DNA of 64,000 nucleotides. It comes from Pectobacterium atrosepticum. GTDB lineage: Bacteria; Pseudomonadota; Gammaproteobacteria; Enterobacterales; Enterobacteriaceae. The stretch is from NCBI GenBank assembly GCA_019056595.1, contig CP036163.1, positions 1,612,001 to 1,676,000 on the forward strand. The letters are read 5' to 3'. Both the position numbers and the translations under genes were made by a program. Shown here in pieces: positions 56,284-64,000 of this stretch. The notes below the pieces were generated by a model. The model saw only the letters and a list, made by a program, of their open reading frames with translations. It had not been told where the DNA came from and searched no databases. Numbering within the stretch: position 1 is the first letter of the stretch; each line of letters opens with the position of its first letter.

Positions 56284-56829
56284 TCAACGCACAAGTTTAA
56301 TGCCCGACCAGTATCCTGACGGACCCACTTTCTGCCTTTTCCAGCCAGCTTTCTGTAGCTCTCTGGCAACCAAAGCATTCATAAAACCATGCCCAACACT
56401 TAATACACTCCCATGTGTTTCTGCCATTTTATCCAACTCACAGGAAACGAGCTTCGCTCTTATCTTTACTGAAGAAAAAGTTTCTACTCCTCCACTACCT
56501 CCCGCCATCCAAAAAATACGAAATAAAGCAGCCCAAACAAGTGGGGCTAACTTTAGCAGGGGGATATTAAAAACTGGCAATGGCGCTTCATGCAGCTCAT
56601 CAATGATGATGTCTGGCTCCAACCCAAGAGCAGCTACAGACTCAAGAGCCCGTGGCATTGGGCTAGAAACTATAAATTTCCCCTCACTAGCAGCGACTGT
56701 TGAAGCATCGGGCGAATCCAATATGCCAGCCGCATCATACTCCCCTATCCACGAGTACATATCGACCGATCTGATTGCCGTCGAACGTCTAATATCAGGC
56801 TTTCCATGTCGCAGCAAAAATAACTCCAT
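56284..56829 (-). CDS. Histidine phosphatase family protein
   Basis: A 181-residue protein of the phosphoglycerate-mutase superfamily. The ATG at 56829 has AGGAGA 9 bases upstream, so the longer open frame is rejected. It shows the catalytic LLRHGKPD at residues 4-11, SSPMPRALESVAAL (second arginine) and the distal VLSVGHGFMNALVA histidine. An AcpA-like or broad small-molecule phosphatase role is possible; the substrate is unknown. It is a single gene, convergent to nothing obvious. Confidence 0.85.
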   Translation of the reverse strand: MELFLLRHGKPDIRRSTAIRSVDMYSWIGEYDAAGILDSPDASTVAASEGKFIVSSPMPRALESVAALGLEPDIIIDELHEAPLPVFNIPLLKLAPLVWAALFRIFWMAGGSGGVETFSSVKIRAKLVSCELDKMAETHGSVLSVGHGFMNALVARELQKAGWKRQKVGPSGYWSGIKLVR

Positions 56830-57233
56830 GAAGCAGATTCTCCTGTTAAAAAAGAAACACCTATTTACCATAACATTAATTTTTCGTTGCCCAACGACCT
56901 CAGTAGCTACTGCGCCACTTACTGCAAAAGAGCGCTCTTTAAACCGCAAGATTCAGTGAGCTTCATTTGGGGCATCTCCTTTAGAACAGAATCGGAGCCG
57001 AACATAATGGTGTAACAAACTGTTTTTATTATATAATTTTTGTTATGTGAATTTCGTTTATACACATCTCACCCAATAAAATGATTTTGCGAAAAACGGT
57101 TCACCCTCTACACCTTTCATTTTTTATCTTTATTTTTAGCGAGTTAAGTGATGAACAGCGAGTGAAAAGGTAATGAGTGACTCTCACTCATGCAGGTAAG
57201 ATACGCCTAGGTCGTAATTGTGGTACTCTTTGT
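56830..57233. other. Intergenic region between phosphatase and Fic module
   Basis: About 400 bases, AT-rich, holding the divergent promoters of the phosphatase and of the Fic operon. The plus-strand frame across 56300-56959 is only the shadow of the phosphatase. No gene is supported. Confidence 0.5.
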
Positions 57234-57247
57234 CGCATATATATGCG
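57234..57247. promoter_or_regulatory. Palindrome in front of the Fic antitoxin gene
   Basis: CGCATATATATGCG, a perfect 14-bp palindrome ending 18 bases before the antitoxin ATG and overlapping the expected -10 to +1 region. It is a good candidate operator for autoregulation by the HTH part of the antitoxin. Confidence 0.55.
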
Positions 57248-57265
57248 GATTAAAGGTGAAAGCCC

Positions 57266-57757
57266 ATGCGGTATGAAATGGCGGTACTCGCGGCTCTGGT
57301 ACAAGAGGATTCCCCTAATACGCAATCTATCGTAGCCGCTACAGGTATCTCTGAAAGAAAAGTACAGGAAGTGTTAAACGCGCTCCAGTCAACGATGGAT
57401 ATCAGCATATCACGCGAAAGAAATGGCAAACGGCAAGCCTTGTCTATCTCGTCTTGGGGCGTGTTTGGTGACGGGGAACGGCTGATCGAGAAATTGAAAA
57501 ATACCGATCTGTCGATATTTAAACAGCACCGGAAAATCACGACAAAAGCATTGCCAAACAAAACGCGATCCCCACATATGGTGACGCTGGAAGAAAAGCG
57601 TGATTACTACAATCAGGTGAAACTCAAAAACTATCGGGACAGTATGCGTCTTGAAGGATTTTGCGTTGAGGATACGCCGCTTCCCGCAGACAAGCAGGAA
57701 AGGGAAGCGCTGAGAAAAAGCCTGATAGCCATGTATAAAGCGAGTGGTTATGTCTGA
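57266..57757 (+). CDS. HTH-YhfG-type antitoxin of Fic
   Basis: A 163-residue protein with two parts. Residues 1-60 look like a winged helix-turn-helix (MAVLAALVQEDSPNTQSIVA, then ISERKVQEVLNALQS). Residues 105-163 resemble YhfG, the Fic antitoxin of E. coli (TLEEKRDYYNQVKLKNYRDS). The Fic-inhibitory motif (S/T)xxxE(G/N) is present as SMRLEG at 126-131. E. coli YhfG is about 55 residues and lacks the HTH, so here antitoxin and regulator appear fused. The ribosome site is AAAGG about 10 bases upstream. The gene overlaps fic by 8 bases. Confidence 0.75.
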   Translation: MRYEMAVLAALVQEDSPNTQSIVAATGISERKVQEVLNALQSTMDISISRERNGKRQALSISSWGVFGDGERLIEKLKNTDLSIFKQHRKITTKALPNKTRSPHMVTLEEKRDYYNQVKLKNYRDSMRLEGFCVEDTPLPADKQEREALRKSLIAMYKASGYV

Positions 57758-58334
57758 TAAATACGGCTCAGGGCAAGATCCTTATACCTACCCTAGTAGC
57801 GATGTTCTGATAAATAAGCTCGGCATCAACGATGATAGTAAATTCGACGATGCGGAGCGTCAGCTATCCGAACTGGCCGTTCTCGATATTGAATTTGAAG
57901 AACCGCCTTACGATCTACATCACTGGTGTGGGCTGCACGGAAAAATATTCGGGGATTTATTCGATTGGGCAGGAGAAATACGGCGTATCGATATTTCTAA
58001 AGGTCAAACACGTTTTTGCACCGTATCCCGTATTGAAATTGAAGCCAATAAAATTTTCACGCAACTATCCAACGATGATTTTTTACAAAGTCTTGAACGT
58101 CCGGCTCTAATAACTCAGTTAGCAGAATATTATTCAGATTTGAATGTGATCCATCCGTTTCGGGAAGGCAATGGGCGTTCTCAGCGTTTATTGTTCGAGC
58201 ATATGATTATTAATTGTGGCTATGGTGTCTCTTTCGAAAATATCGGCATTCAGGAATGGTTAGCGGCTAACGTGGCGGGATACCATGGCAATACTCAGCC
58301 ATTAGCCGATATTTTTGAGAAAAGCATTCTCTGA
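57750..58334 (+). CDS. fic: Fic-domain toxin (class I, AMP-transferase type)
   Basis: A 194-residue single-domain Fic protein with the complete active-site motif HPFREGNGRSQR at residues 135-146. The catalytic histidine, the acidic metal ligand and both glycines are intact, so it should be able to transfer AMP to a target. The start is taken at ATG 57750, overlapping the antitoxin stop (ATGTCTGA); a GTG two codons earlier is less likely. Coupling to an upstream antitoxin with SMRLEG makes this a class I Fic toxin-antitoxin pair. The target is unknown. Confidence 0.9.
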   Translation: MSDKYGSGQDPYTYPSSDVLINKLGINDDSKFDDAERQLSELAVLDIEFEEPPYDLHHWCGLHGKIFGDLFDWAGEIRRIDISKGQTRFCTVSRIEIEANKIFTQLSNDDFLQSLERPALITQLAEYYSDLNVIHPFREGNGRSQRLLFEHMIINCGYGVSFENIGIQEWLAANVAGYHGNTQPLADIFEKSIL

Positions 58335-58390
58335 ATCAGACATCAGGTTAAGTTTTTGTGCTTTACGCTATTCGCTTGGATTGATGCCCT

Positions 58391-59384
58391 CTAAATAGCT
58401 GTTCCAAATAGTAGATCACCAGAAGGGAACTCAGTCCGATTTAAGCGATCTGATCAATCGCTGAATATCCCAAATCACCAACCGGACTGAGTCATGCCGA
58501 TCATAGCACCGATACCCGACGCCGAAAGGTGTCTGATGCAAAAAACCATCCATAAAACATGTGATAAAAACTATGCCCGCAGACTCACCGCGATGTTGAT
58601 GCTTCATCGTGGGGACAAGATAAGTGACGTTGCCAAAACGCTTTGCTGCGCACGTTCATCGCTGGGGCGCTGGATTAATTGGTTCACACTTTACGGGCTG
58701 GAAGGCCTGAAATCATTACCCTCAGGTCGTGGCCGACGCTGGCCGTTTGAGCGCATTTGTGTGCTGTTGCGTCAACTGATTAAGCATTCGCCGGAAGATT
58801 TTGGTTATCAGCGTTCTCGCTGGAGTACTGAACTGTTAGCAATAAAAATCAACGAGATAACCGGGTGCCGTTCTGCTGGACTTGTCTGGCGAAGAGCGGC
58901 CCCCACGCTTCGCATTCGCGACGCGTATAAAGAAGAGAAAATGGCCCGCCAGGGAAAAACGAAAAATATTATCTGGCTGGCGCGTTGCACAGCGGCACAG
59001 GAAAAGTCAGTTACGTCGGCAGCAGCAGTAAAAACTCGGGTTATTTATCAGCTTGTTAAAACATCTAAAAAGCACGTACCGGCGAGCAAAAACGATCACG
59101 CTGATCGTTGATAACTACATCATCCATAAAAGTCGTGAAACGCTTCGTTGGCTGAAGAATAACCCAAAATTTATTGTTATTTATCAACCAATTTACTCAC
59201 CGTGGGTGAACCACGTAGAACGGTTATGGCAGGCATTACACGACACAATAACTAGAAATCATAGCTGTCGTTCGATGTGGCAATTACTGAACAAAGTACG
59301 CTATTTTATGAAAACGGTAAGCCCATTTCCTGGCAGGAAGCACGGTCAGGCAAAAGTGTAGCGATATTAGGATCAGCTATTTAG
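58391..59384 (+). mobile_element. IS630-family element, internally deleted
   Basis: Terminal inverted repeats CTAAATAGCTGWTCC are visible at 58391-58405 and (inverted) 59370-59384. The element is about 994 bases, shorter than a complete IS630 because of an internal deletion. It cuts the P4-type integrase fragment at 59390. Confidence 0.75.
58494..59361 (+). pseudogene. IS630-family transposase, broken
   Basis: The N-terminal half is clear (MPIIAPIPDAERCLMQKTIH; YARRLTAMLMLHRGDKISDV; HSPEDFGYQRSRWSTELLAI). About 12 residues near GCRSAG and about 45 residues after EEKMA are missing; the second gap removes the first catalytic aspartate region (EDEVD in the family). Later parts continue in other frames: PGKNEKYYLAGALHSGTGKV, then from 59053 TITLIVDNYIIHKSRE and YSPWVNHVERLW with the other Asp and Glu. 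It cannot transpose itself. Confidence 0.85.
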
Positions 59385-59389
59385 TACCT

Positions 59390-59589
59390 GCTTACGCGCT
59401 TCAGACAGACTCCCCAATGGGTAAGCGCCGAAAAGATATCATCTTGGGTTTACCGCCGAAGCGATAGCGAAAACGCCAGTTTTTGCTGCCGCTCGGTTCA
59501 ATGAGTAAAGACAGCCCTAAACCGTCACCGAGTGTATAGGGCTTTTCTTCAGGCTTCGCGCTGCGGACCTGCATATCGTTGAGTGGCAT
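59390..59589 (-). pseudogene. P4-type integrase, N-terminal fragment
   Basis: MPLNDMQVRSAKPEEKPYTL and NWRFRYRFGGKPKMIS are the DUF4102 arm-binding domain of P4-type integrases. An extra C after IS-F shifts the frame; in the next frame it continues GAYPLGSLSEARKQV before the IS630 end cuts it. The start lies 163 bases from a copy of the tRNA-Thr 3' end, as expected for an integrase next to its attachment site. Confidence 0.8.
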
Positions 59590-59751
59590 TTGTATAGGAA
59601 TCCTTTATCTAACCTGTCTATACACAATCCTATACAAATTTACATCCGGATGTCACTGGACAACATTGGATACATATGGACGTAAAATCAGAAAAAATCG
59701 TTGATTTAAAATGGTTTTATTGAGTTTTTCGGAGGTGCTCGGATGAGTTAG

Positions 59752-59795
59752 TGGTGCGATAATAGGAGTCGAACCTACGACCTTCGCATTACGAA
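59752..59795 (-). repeat. Copy of tRNA-Thr 3' end (attachment site remnant)
   Basis: Matches 62640-62684, the 3' half of the tRNA-Thr gene including CCA, except for one missing C. It marks the far end of an island inserted at the tRNA: 59796-62639 lies between the two copies. Confidence 0.88.
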
Positions 59796-59930
59796 AATCA
59801 TGAACCCCACATAAACACAATAACTTACAGTGAATTGCCGCGTTCACACACCGAAGCTCACCTGTACTTGCCTGTGCACACCAAATCCCGCCCGCGCATA
59901 CCTCACCCATTGTTGTCCCACTCGCAGAGT

Positions 59931-59989
59931 ATTGCCGCAAGCGGGTTCCGATTACTTAGTGATACGGAGTTACCTTGCGGCAATTTTTT
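59931..59989 (+). terminator. Terminator-like hairpin
   Basis: ATTGCCGCAAG and CTTGCGGCAAT enclose a 32-base loop and are followed by TTTTTT on the plus strand. No complete gene lies upstream, so it may be a remnant of the former island. The flanking 59796-60090 has no gene I can support. Confidence 0.6.
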
Positions 59990-60090
59990 GCCCCATACAT
60001 GCCCCAGAATTTCAATAAGCCCGTGCTTCTAGTGGAACCCCCCCTCCATTAATGAGATAATTCTTAAAAACCAATATATGGCGTTCAGTC

Positions 60091-60783
60091 ATGAACAAAT
60101 CATTAGCAGCAACAATAATTGCATTTGCATTCTTTTTTTTGGGTTTTATTAGTCACAAATACCAAATAACTGAGCCAATTGTGATATTTGTCAAATCATC
60201 ATTGAATATAGAATACAAAAATCCGAGCGAATATCACATTAACGACAGAATGACCTTCTTCCGCGAGTTTAACCCATCTGGCGATATTGCATTTGTTGGG
60301 GATAGCCTCACTGAGGGCGCGAACTGGGGCCAGATCTTCCCGGCCTCTCGAATAGCTAATTTTGGTATCGGTGGGAACACGCTTAAAAATATTGTCGGAA
60401 TGACTGATTTGATAGTAAAGTCAGGGGCGAGAAAGGCATTTGTGATGGCGGGAGTTAATGACCTGTCAATGATGAAGTATTCAGTAGAAAGCGCAGTTGA
60501 TAATTACAAAAAATTAATTAATTCTCTTGTTAATAATGACATTTCTGTATTTTTGCAATCAACAATAAAAACAAGAGACTCAATAATAAACAAAAAAATT
60601 GAAGTCCTTAATATATCAATGAAGGAATTTTGTGAGAGTGAAGGTAAATGCACGTGGTTTGATGTTAACGAAACAATGACATCAGATGGTCTTCTATCAT
60701 CTGATTACACAACTGATGGAACTCACTTAAATGGCGCTGGATACAGAGCATGGTCAAGCGTCATTGCGACTAAACTGAATTAG
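60091..60783 (+). CDS. SGNH/GDSL hydrolase, membrane-anchored
   Basis: A 230-residue protein. Residues 5-22 form an uncleaved signal/anchor (LAATIIAFAFFFLGFISH). The four SGNH blocks are present: VGDSLTEG (Ser72), FGIGGN (Gly95), GVND (Asn123) and TDGTHLNGAGY (Asp209, His212). It therefore is probably an exported esterase or deacetylase, for example on sugars of the envelope. It is AT-rich and alone between the tRNA-Thr repeats, so it is cargo of the island. Confidence 0.85.
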   Translation: MNKSLAATIIAFAFFFLGFISHKYQITEPIVIFVKSSLNIEYKNPSEYHINDRMTFFREFNPSGDIAFVGDSLTEGANWGQIFPASRIANFGIGGNTLKNIVGMTDLIVKSGARKAFVMAGVNDLSMMKYSVESAVDNYKKLINSLVNNDISVFLQSTIKTRDSIINKKIEVLNISMKEFCESEGKCTWFDVNETMTSDGLLSSDYTTDGTHLNGAGYRAWSSVIATKLN

Positions 60784-60799
60784 AAAGCTCCTAATAGGA

Positions 60800-62190
60800 T
60801 AATGCCGATCAGTTAAGGATCAGTTGATCGATCCAGTGGCTGTGTAAGAGTCCGTAGTCTTCATGGAAGATTATGGATTTTTTATGCAACTATCTCAGGC
60901 TCTCAACGTTATTTCCCAGTATGACACCCTGCGTAATCCCCTCTCCACCCTAGCTGAGGTCCTCGACCCCGAACTTGTCGCGCGCTGCCTTGAAGAAACT
61001 GGGACCGTTACGCTGCGTAAACGCAGACTCACTACCGACATGATGGTCTGGTGCCTTATTGGTATGGCGCTTGAAAGAAAAGAACCACTACATCAGATAG
61101 TTAACCGACTGGATATCCTCCTCCCCGGTAACCGTCCCTTCGTCGCACCCAGCGTAGTGGTACAGGCGCGACAGCGTCTGGGTAGTGAGGCTGTCAGGCT
61201 TGTTTTTGAACAGACTGCTGACCTCTGGAACCGGCAAACAAACCATCCCCACGGGTGCGGGCTGACCCTGCTGGCTGTCGATGGTGTCATCTGGCGCACG
61301 CATGATACGCCTGAGAACGATGCCGCGTTCATGCGGACGGTCAACTCGTCGAAGGCATCACTTTATCCGCAGGTGAAGATGGTCTGTCAGATGGAACTGA
61401 CCAGCCATCTGGTCACCGCTGCAGCAATGGGGACAATCAGCGATAACGAAATGACACTGGCAGAAGAGCTGATTGACCGGGATTATTACTCCGTGGGACT
61501 ACTGGATGCCTGGTGTCAGGCGGGAGAAAGCCGGCACTGGATGATAGCAGCACGGAAAGATCTTCAGTATGAGGTGGTGAGAAAGCTGGGTAAAGGTGAC
61601 GCGCTGATAAGCCTGAAAACGACACCGCAGGCGCGGAAAAAATGGCCACATCTGACTGAAAAAATAGCAGTACAGATGACTGAACGTGAAATCAAAGGAA
61701 AAACAATCTGCCTCCTGACCTCAATGATGGATCCAATGCGCTGGCCGGGTAAAGAAATAACCGATCTGTACAGCTACCGGTGGGAAATAGAGCTGGGCTA
61801 CCGGGAAATAAAACAGGGACTTCAGGACAGCAGGCTGACGCTGAGAAGTAAAAAACCAGACCTGGTGCGACAGGAACTGTGGGGCGTACTGCTGGCATAT
61901 AATATAGTTTGTTATCAGATTATTAAGATGGCGGCGACGCTAAAAGTAATGTGGACAAATCAACTGAGCCCCAGGGAGTCGACGGCATGGATAATGAAGC
62001 TACTCTGGACGCTGGAAGGGGCATCACCGGGCAGGATCCCGGAGTTGGTCAAAGATGTGGCGAGCATAGTGCAGATGGTGAAGCTTCCGCCGTGCAGAGA
62101 AAGAGCCCTCCCCGAATAGTGAAGGAAAGGCCCCAAAAGTATGCAACGGCACGGAGAAAAATGCCAGCCAAGCTTAACTGACTGGCATTA
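60800..62190 (+). mobile_element. IS4-family insertion sequence
   Basis: The ends are TAATGCCGATCAGTTAAG at 60800-60817 and its near-perfect inverse at 62173-62190 (2 mismatches), the same termini as E. coli IS4. It contains one transposase gene. It lies 16 bases after the SGNH gene. Confidence 0.88.
60884..62119 (+). CDS. IS4-type transposase, slightly defective
   Basis: A 411-residue transposase. The start is MQLSQALNVISQY, matching the IS4 start; seven open codons before it are ignored. It has the first aspartate in LLAVDGVIWRT and the YREK-type signature YSYRWEIELGYREIKQGL. Compared with IS4 (from memory) about 11 residues are missing before DRDYYSVGLL, around the second aspartate, and a frameshift near 62110 removes about 20 C-terminal residues (they continue in the next frame as PRIVKERPQKY). 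Activity is doubtful. Confidence 0.8.
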   Translation: MQLSQALNVISQYDTLRNPLSTLAEVLDPELVARCLEETGTVTLRKRRLTTDMMVWCLIGMALERKEPLHQIVNRLDILLPGNRPFVAPSVVVQARQRLGSEAVRLVFEQTADLWNRQTNHPHGCGLTLLAVDGVIWRTHDTPENDAAFMRTVNSSKASLYPQVKMVCQMELTSHLVTAAAMGTISDNEMTLAEELIDRDYYSVGLLDAWCQAGESRHWMIAARKDLQYEVVRKLGKGDALISLKTTPQARKKWPHLTEKIAVQMTEREIKGKTICLLTSMMDPMRWPGKEITDLYSYRWEIELGYREIKQGLQDSRLTLRSKKPDLVRQELWGVLLAYNIVCYQIIKMAATLKVMWTNQLSPRESTAWIMKLLWTLEGASPGRIPELVKDVASIVQMVKLPPCRERALPE

Positions 62191-62356
62191 CCTAACTATA
62201 GGGGCTTTTTATTTGCACTAAACAATACCGCATGTCGCGTGCTGAAAAAACAATTAGGTCATCACCACCGCTGAGTTTTCGTGTACCGAGAAAACTGCAC
62301 TAAACCTGACGGCACCGAATCCCCATCGGTTCGCAAGATGAGAACAGACAGCAACA

Positions 62357-62625
62357 AGGCATGGAGCGCTAAAGCGTTCGGGCATTAGCAATTTCTGATT
62401 CCATGACTTGAGGCATACATGGGCGAGTTGGCTGGTTCAGTCTGGCGTTTCTCTTTTGGCACTGAAGGAGTTGGGGGATGGGAAACGCTGGAAATGGTTC
62501 AGCGTTATGCGCATTTATCATCCGGACATCTAAGTGAGCATGCCAGTAAAATTGACGCGATTTTAGAACGCAATGGCACAAATATGGCACAAAAGGAAAA
62601 CATGTTTTATATGAAAGCAAGGTAA
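62357..62625 (+). pseudogene. Tyrosine integrase, C-terminal remnant
   Basis: The translation gives ALKRSGISNF, then TGA in place of arginine, then [20 protein letters not shown]. One base is missing in GGGGG before [20 protein letters not shown], which contains the catalytic tyrosine. It ends 15 bases from the tRNA-Thr gene. It is a different integrase type from the P4-type fragment at 59390. Confidence 0.82.
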
Positions 62626-62639
62626 GTCATTGAAAACTA

Positions 62640-62715
62640 TGGTGCCGATAATAGGAGTCGAACCTACGACCTTCGCATTACGAATGCGCTGCTCTACCAA
62701 CTGAGCTATATCGGC
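62640..62715 (-). tRNA. thrW: tRNA-Thr (CGT), thrW-like
   Basis: 76 bases with encoded CCA. The minus strand begins GCCGATATAGCTCAGTTGG and ends TATTATCGGCACCA. The anticodon loop reads TTCGTAA, giving anticodon CGT (threonine). It matches E. coli thrW as I remember it, a known phage and island target. Its 3' half is duplicated at 59752-59795. Confidence 0.95.
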
Positions 62716-63242
62716 TTTGGGACCGTCGTGGCGAGAGCCAGACGTGAACTACGGGGTGACAAACTAGTGATAATGGTACAGCAAGTCAAGCGTTTGGCGA
62801 TCGTCTGCTGGTTTTATCATCATCCACCCTGTGCTGATAATTTTCAGTGCTAATAACGTCATACGCTATATCTTTTCGGCTTAACAGATGCACATACAGA
62901 ACCCATGGCCTAAATCTCCATTCTCTTCGGGAGAAGTACCAAAAAGATAATACCTGATTATGTGAAAACTATGCTTTCTGTGGAGATAAATATTAAGTTT
63001 TATATACAGCGTGATATTTACAATAAAAATATCTTTTTACCCTTCGACTATAACCGCAACACATAACAATACCCACCTGTACGGTTTAAGATAATTCCCT
63101 ATTCTTTTTATTCTCTATTTTGCTCTACTTAAGCAGCCAAGACGAAAAGGACGTTGTCTTAACGTGAAGCTCTCAATAATACGTTGTCGACGACAAGATT
63201 ATTGTTAGCGTAGTCATAACGCGCTGTAAGAGGAAATACACC
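62716..63242. other. Intergenic region with tRNA-Thr promoter
   Basis: On the minus strand TTGACT (62784-62789) and, 17 bases on, TAGTTT (62761-62766) form a plausible tRNA promoter. The remainder is AT-rich and holds the promoter of the gene at 63243. An exact inverted pair TTGTCG/CGACAA near 63186-63197 lies in its leader. No gene is seen. Confidence 0.5.
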
Positions 63243-63662
63243 ATGAATATGAAACCATTGTTTTTAGGCTTAATACTGGGAACCAGTTACATTGGCATGG
63301 CGGCAGCAAATGACCTGGATTCAACCCGAGCATCGGCGGAATCTGCCTTCAGCCACGATCGTGTTGAAGCGAGAGAAAAAGCGTCAGAAGCGCGAACTAA
63401 AGCGCATGAGCATGAAACTCAGGCGCGGGAAAAAGCGAATGATTTCAAAGCCGATCTAAAATCAAGGGAGCCAGAAGCCCGAGAAAAAGCAGACAAAGTC
63501 AACGCTGATGTAAAATCCAGAGAATCCGAAGTCAGAAAAGACGCCGAAAAAAGCTGGGCTGATGCCAAAACGAAAGCAGATAATTTTAACAGCCGAGCGG
63601 AAAAACAGGCTCACGAAACTGCCAACTCAATCCATAACGCCACAGAGAAGCATCAACGTTAA
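63243..63662 (+). CDS. Periplasmic charged-repeat protein
   Basis: A 139-residue protein with a Sec signal (MNMKPLFLGLILGTSYIGMA, cut about after AAA at 23). The mature part is almost all Ala, Lys, Glu, Asp and Arg in 11-residue-like steps: AREKASEARTKAHEHETQAR, EKANDFKADLKSREPEAREK, ADKVNADVKSRESEVRK. It should form a long amphipathic helix, similar in pattern to LEA or apolipoprotein-like stress proteins. No family was recognised. AAGAGGAA is the ribosome site. Confidence 0.75.
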   Translation: MNMKPLFLGLILGTSYIGMAAANDLDSTRASAESAFSHDRVEAREKASEARTKAHEHETQAREKANDFKADLKSREPEAREKADKVNADVKSRESEVRKDAEKSWADAKTKADNFNSRAEKQAHETANSIHNATEKHQR

Positions 63663-63700
63663 TATGAAATAATGTATTTTTGAAACAAAGGATAAATAAT

Positions 63701-63780
63701 TATCCTCCGATAGCAAGACAGACTATGGATCTGTGAAATATCGCACAAAGCATAGTTTGTTACTATTGGAGGATATTTTT
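63701..63780. terminator. Long hairpin after the charged-repeat gene
   Basis: Outer arms TATCCTCCGATAG and CTATTGGAGGATA, inner arms ACTATG and CATAGT, then TTTTT. This can terminate the gene at 63243. The size and long arms also resemble a small intergenic repeat unit. Confidence 0.6.
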
Positions 63781-63891
63781 CTGATGCAGTTATTTTATTG
63801 CATTTATATTTTCGCATTAAATTTCAATTTAAATAACGATGGCGCAGCAGAGCAATACAGTTGAAATAAATACTTTTATCGGAATAAAAAT

Positions 63892-63926
63892 AATTGCTGC
63901 GCATCTCTTTGAGATGCGCAGCAATT
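63892..63926 (-). terminator. Terminator of proA
   Basis: A perfect 16-bp stem AATTGCTGCGCATCTC / GAGATGCGCAGCAATT with loop TTT, followed on the minus strand by ATTTTTATT. It lies 6 bases after the proA stop. Confidence 0.9.
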
Positions 63927-63932
63927 CATCGA

Positions 63933-64000
63933 TTAGGCACGAATCAAATCATCACCATAACCAATCCACTTATAGGTGGTCAGCGCTTCCAGCCCCATTG
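63933..64000 (-). CDS. proA: Gamma-glutamyl phosphate reductase, C-terminal end (partial)
   Basis: The last 22 codons, running off the window: the peptide ends LEALTTYKWIGYGDDLIRA, close to the end of E. coli ProA (second enzyme of proline synthesis). In E. coli proBA is also followed by thrW on the same strand, so synteny supports the call. Confidence 0.8.
   Translation of the reverse strand, partial: MGLEALTTYKWIGYGDDLIRA

Noticed and set aside
56048..56287. 79-codon minus-strand frame after the phosphatase gene
   Set aside because: No ribosome site and no recognised domain; overlaps the phosphatase stop. Kept only as an uncertain region.
56300..56959. 219-codon plus-strand frame
   Set aside because: Exactly antisense to the histidine phosphatase, whose catalytic motifs are intact; the plus frame has no recognisable motif.
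59752..59795. Possible second tRNA gene
   Set aside because: Only the 3' half of tRNA-Thr is present, with one base missing; it cannot fold as a tRNA and is an attachment-site copy.

Overview
The window reads as chromosome of a soft-rot enterobacterium, most likely Pectobacterium (inference). The grounds are a complete enterobacterial type VI secretion (T6SS) cluster with a VasH-type activator, a thrW-like tRNA-Thr(CGT) next to the end of proA, IS4/IS630-family elements of enterobacterial type, and Rhs genes with GC-rich cores and AT-rich tips.

Layout, left to right. (1) 62-3316, minus: three-gene operon isnA-isnB-glycosyltransferase, the architecture of isonitrile (rhabduscin/byelyankacin-type) biosynthesis. 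(2) 3724-14058: an array of displaced Rhs toxin tips (CT) and small putative immunity genes, alternating with SymE-like genes or SymE remnants and with two decayed copies of a mobile element (XRE regulator, CHC2-zinc-finger primase, tyrosine integrase, GC-rich end). (3) 13666-26200, minus: T6SS effector block: Rhs, two DUF4123 adaptors, two ankyrin lipoproteins, PAAR-lipase, VgrG and Hcp, with a textbook sigma-54 promoter in front of hcp. (4) 26750-48356, minus: T6SS structural operon in the order tssB-C-E-F-G-tagH-tssJ-K-L-H-vasH-tagO-tssA-tssM-vasL-sel1. (5) 49426-55986: RND efflux operon (adaptor, pump, outer-membrane factor) with a divergent TetR repressor. (6) 56284-58334: histidine phosphatase and a Fic toxin with an HTH/YhfG-type antitoxin. 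(7) 58391-62715: remnants of islands at a tRNA-Thr gene, with an IS630 pseudo-element, an IS4 element, broken integrases, an SGNH hydrolase and a 44-base copy of the tRNA 3' end. (8) 63243-64000: a periplasmic charged-repeat protein and the last codons of proA.

How the parts work together: VasH probably switches on hcp-vgrG-effector transcription through sigma-54. The DUF4123 proteins should load the PAAR-lipase and the Rhs toxin onto the VgrG spike. Immunity is expected from the ankyrin lipoproteins (periplasm, against the lipase) and from the small gene directly after rhs (cytoplasm, against the Rhs tip).

The most interesting signal is in region 2. Two stretches (6684-10297 and 10298-14058) each run from an rhs DPIGL codon site through a different CT, its immunity gene, SymE, XRE, primase and the element end. 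They stop at the same base, where the element end and the rhs core form CCCTAT-CGGGTC-ATAGGG, two inverted 6-bp arms around a 6-bp spacer. This fits an integrase-driven cassette that inserts into the conserved rhs core, gives the core a new toxin tip in frame, and pushes the old tip downstream. Both copies have lost a working integrase, so the array looks frozen. All assignments are from reading the sequence; no database search was run.
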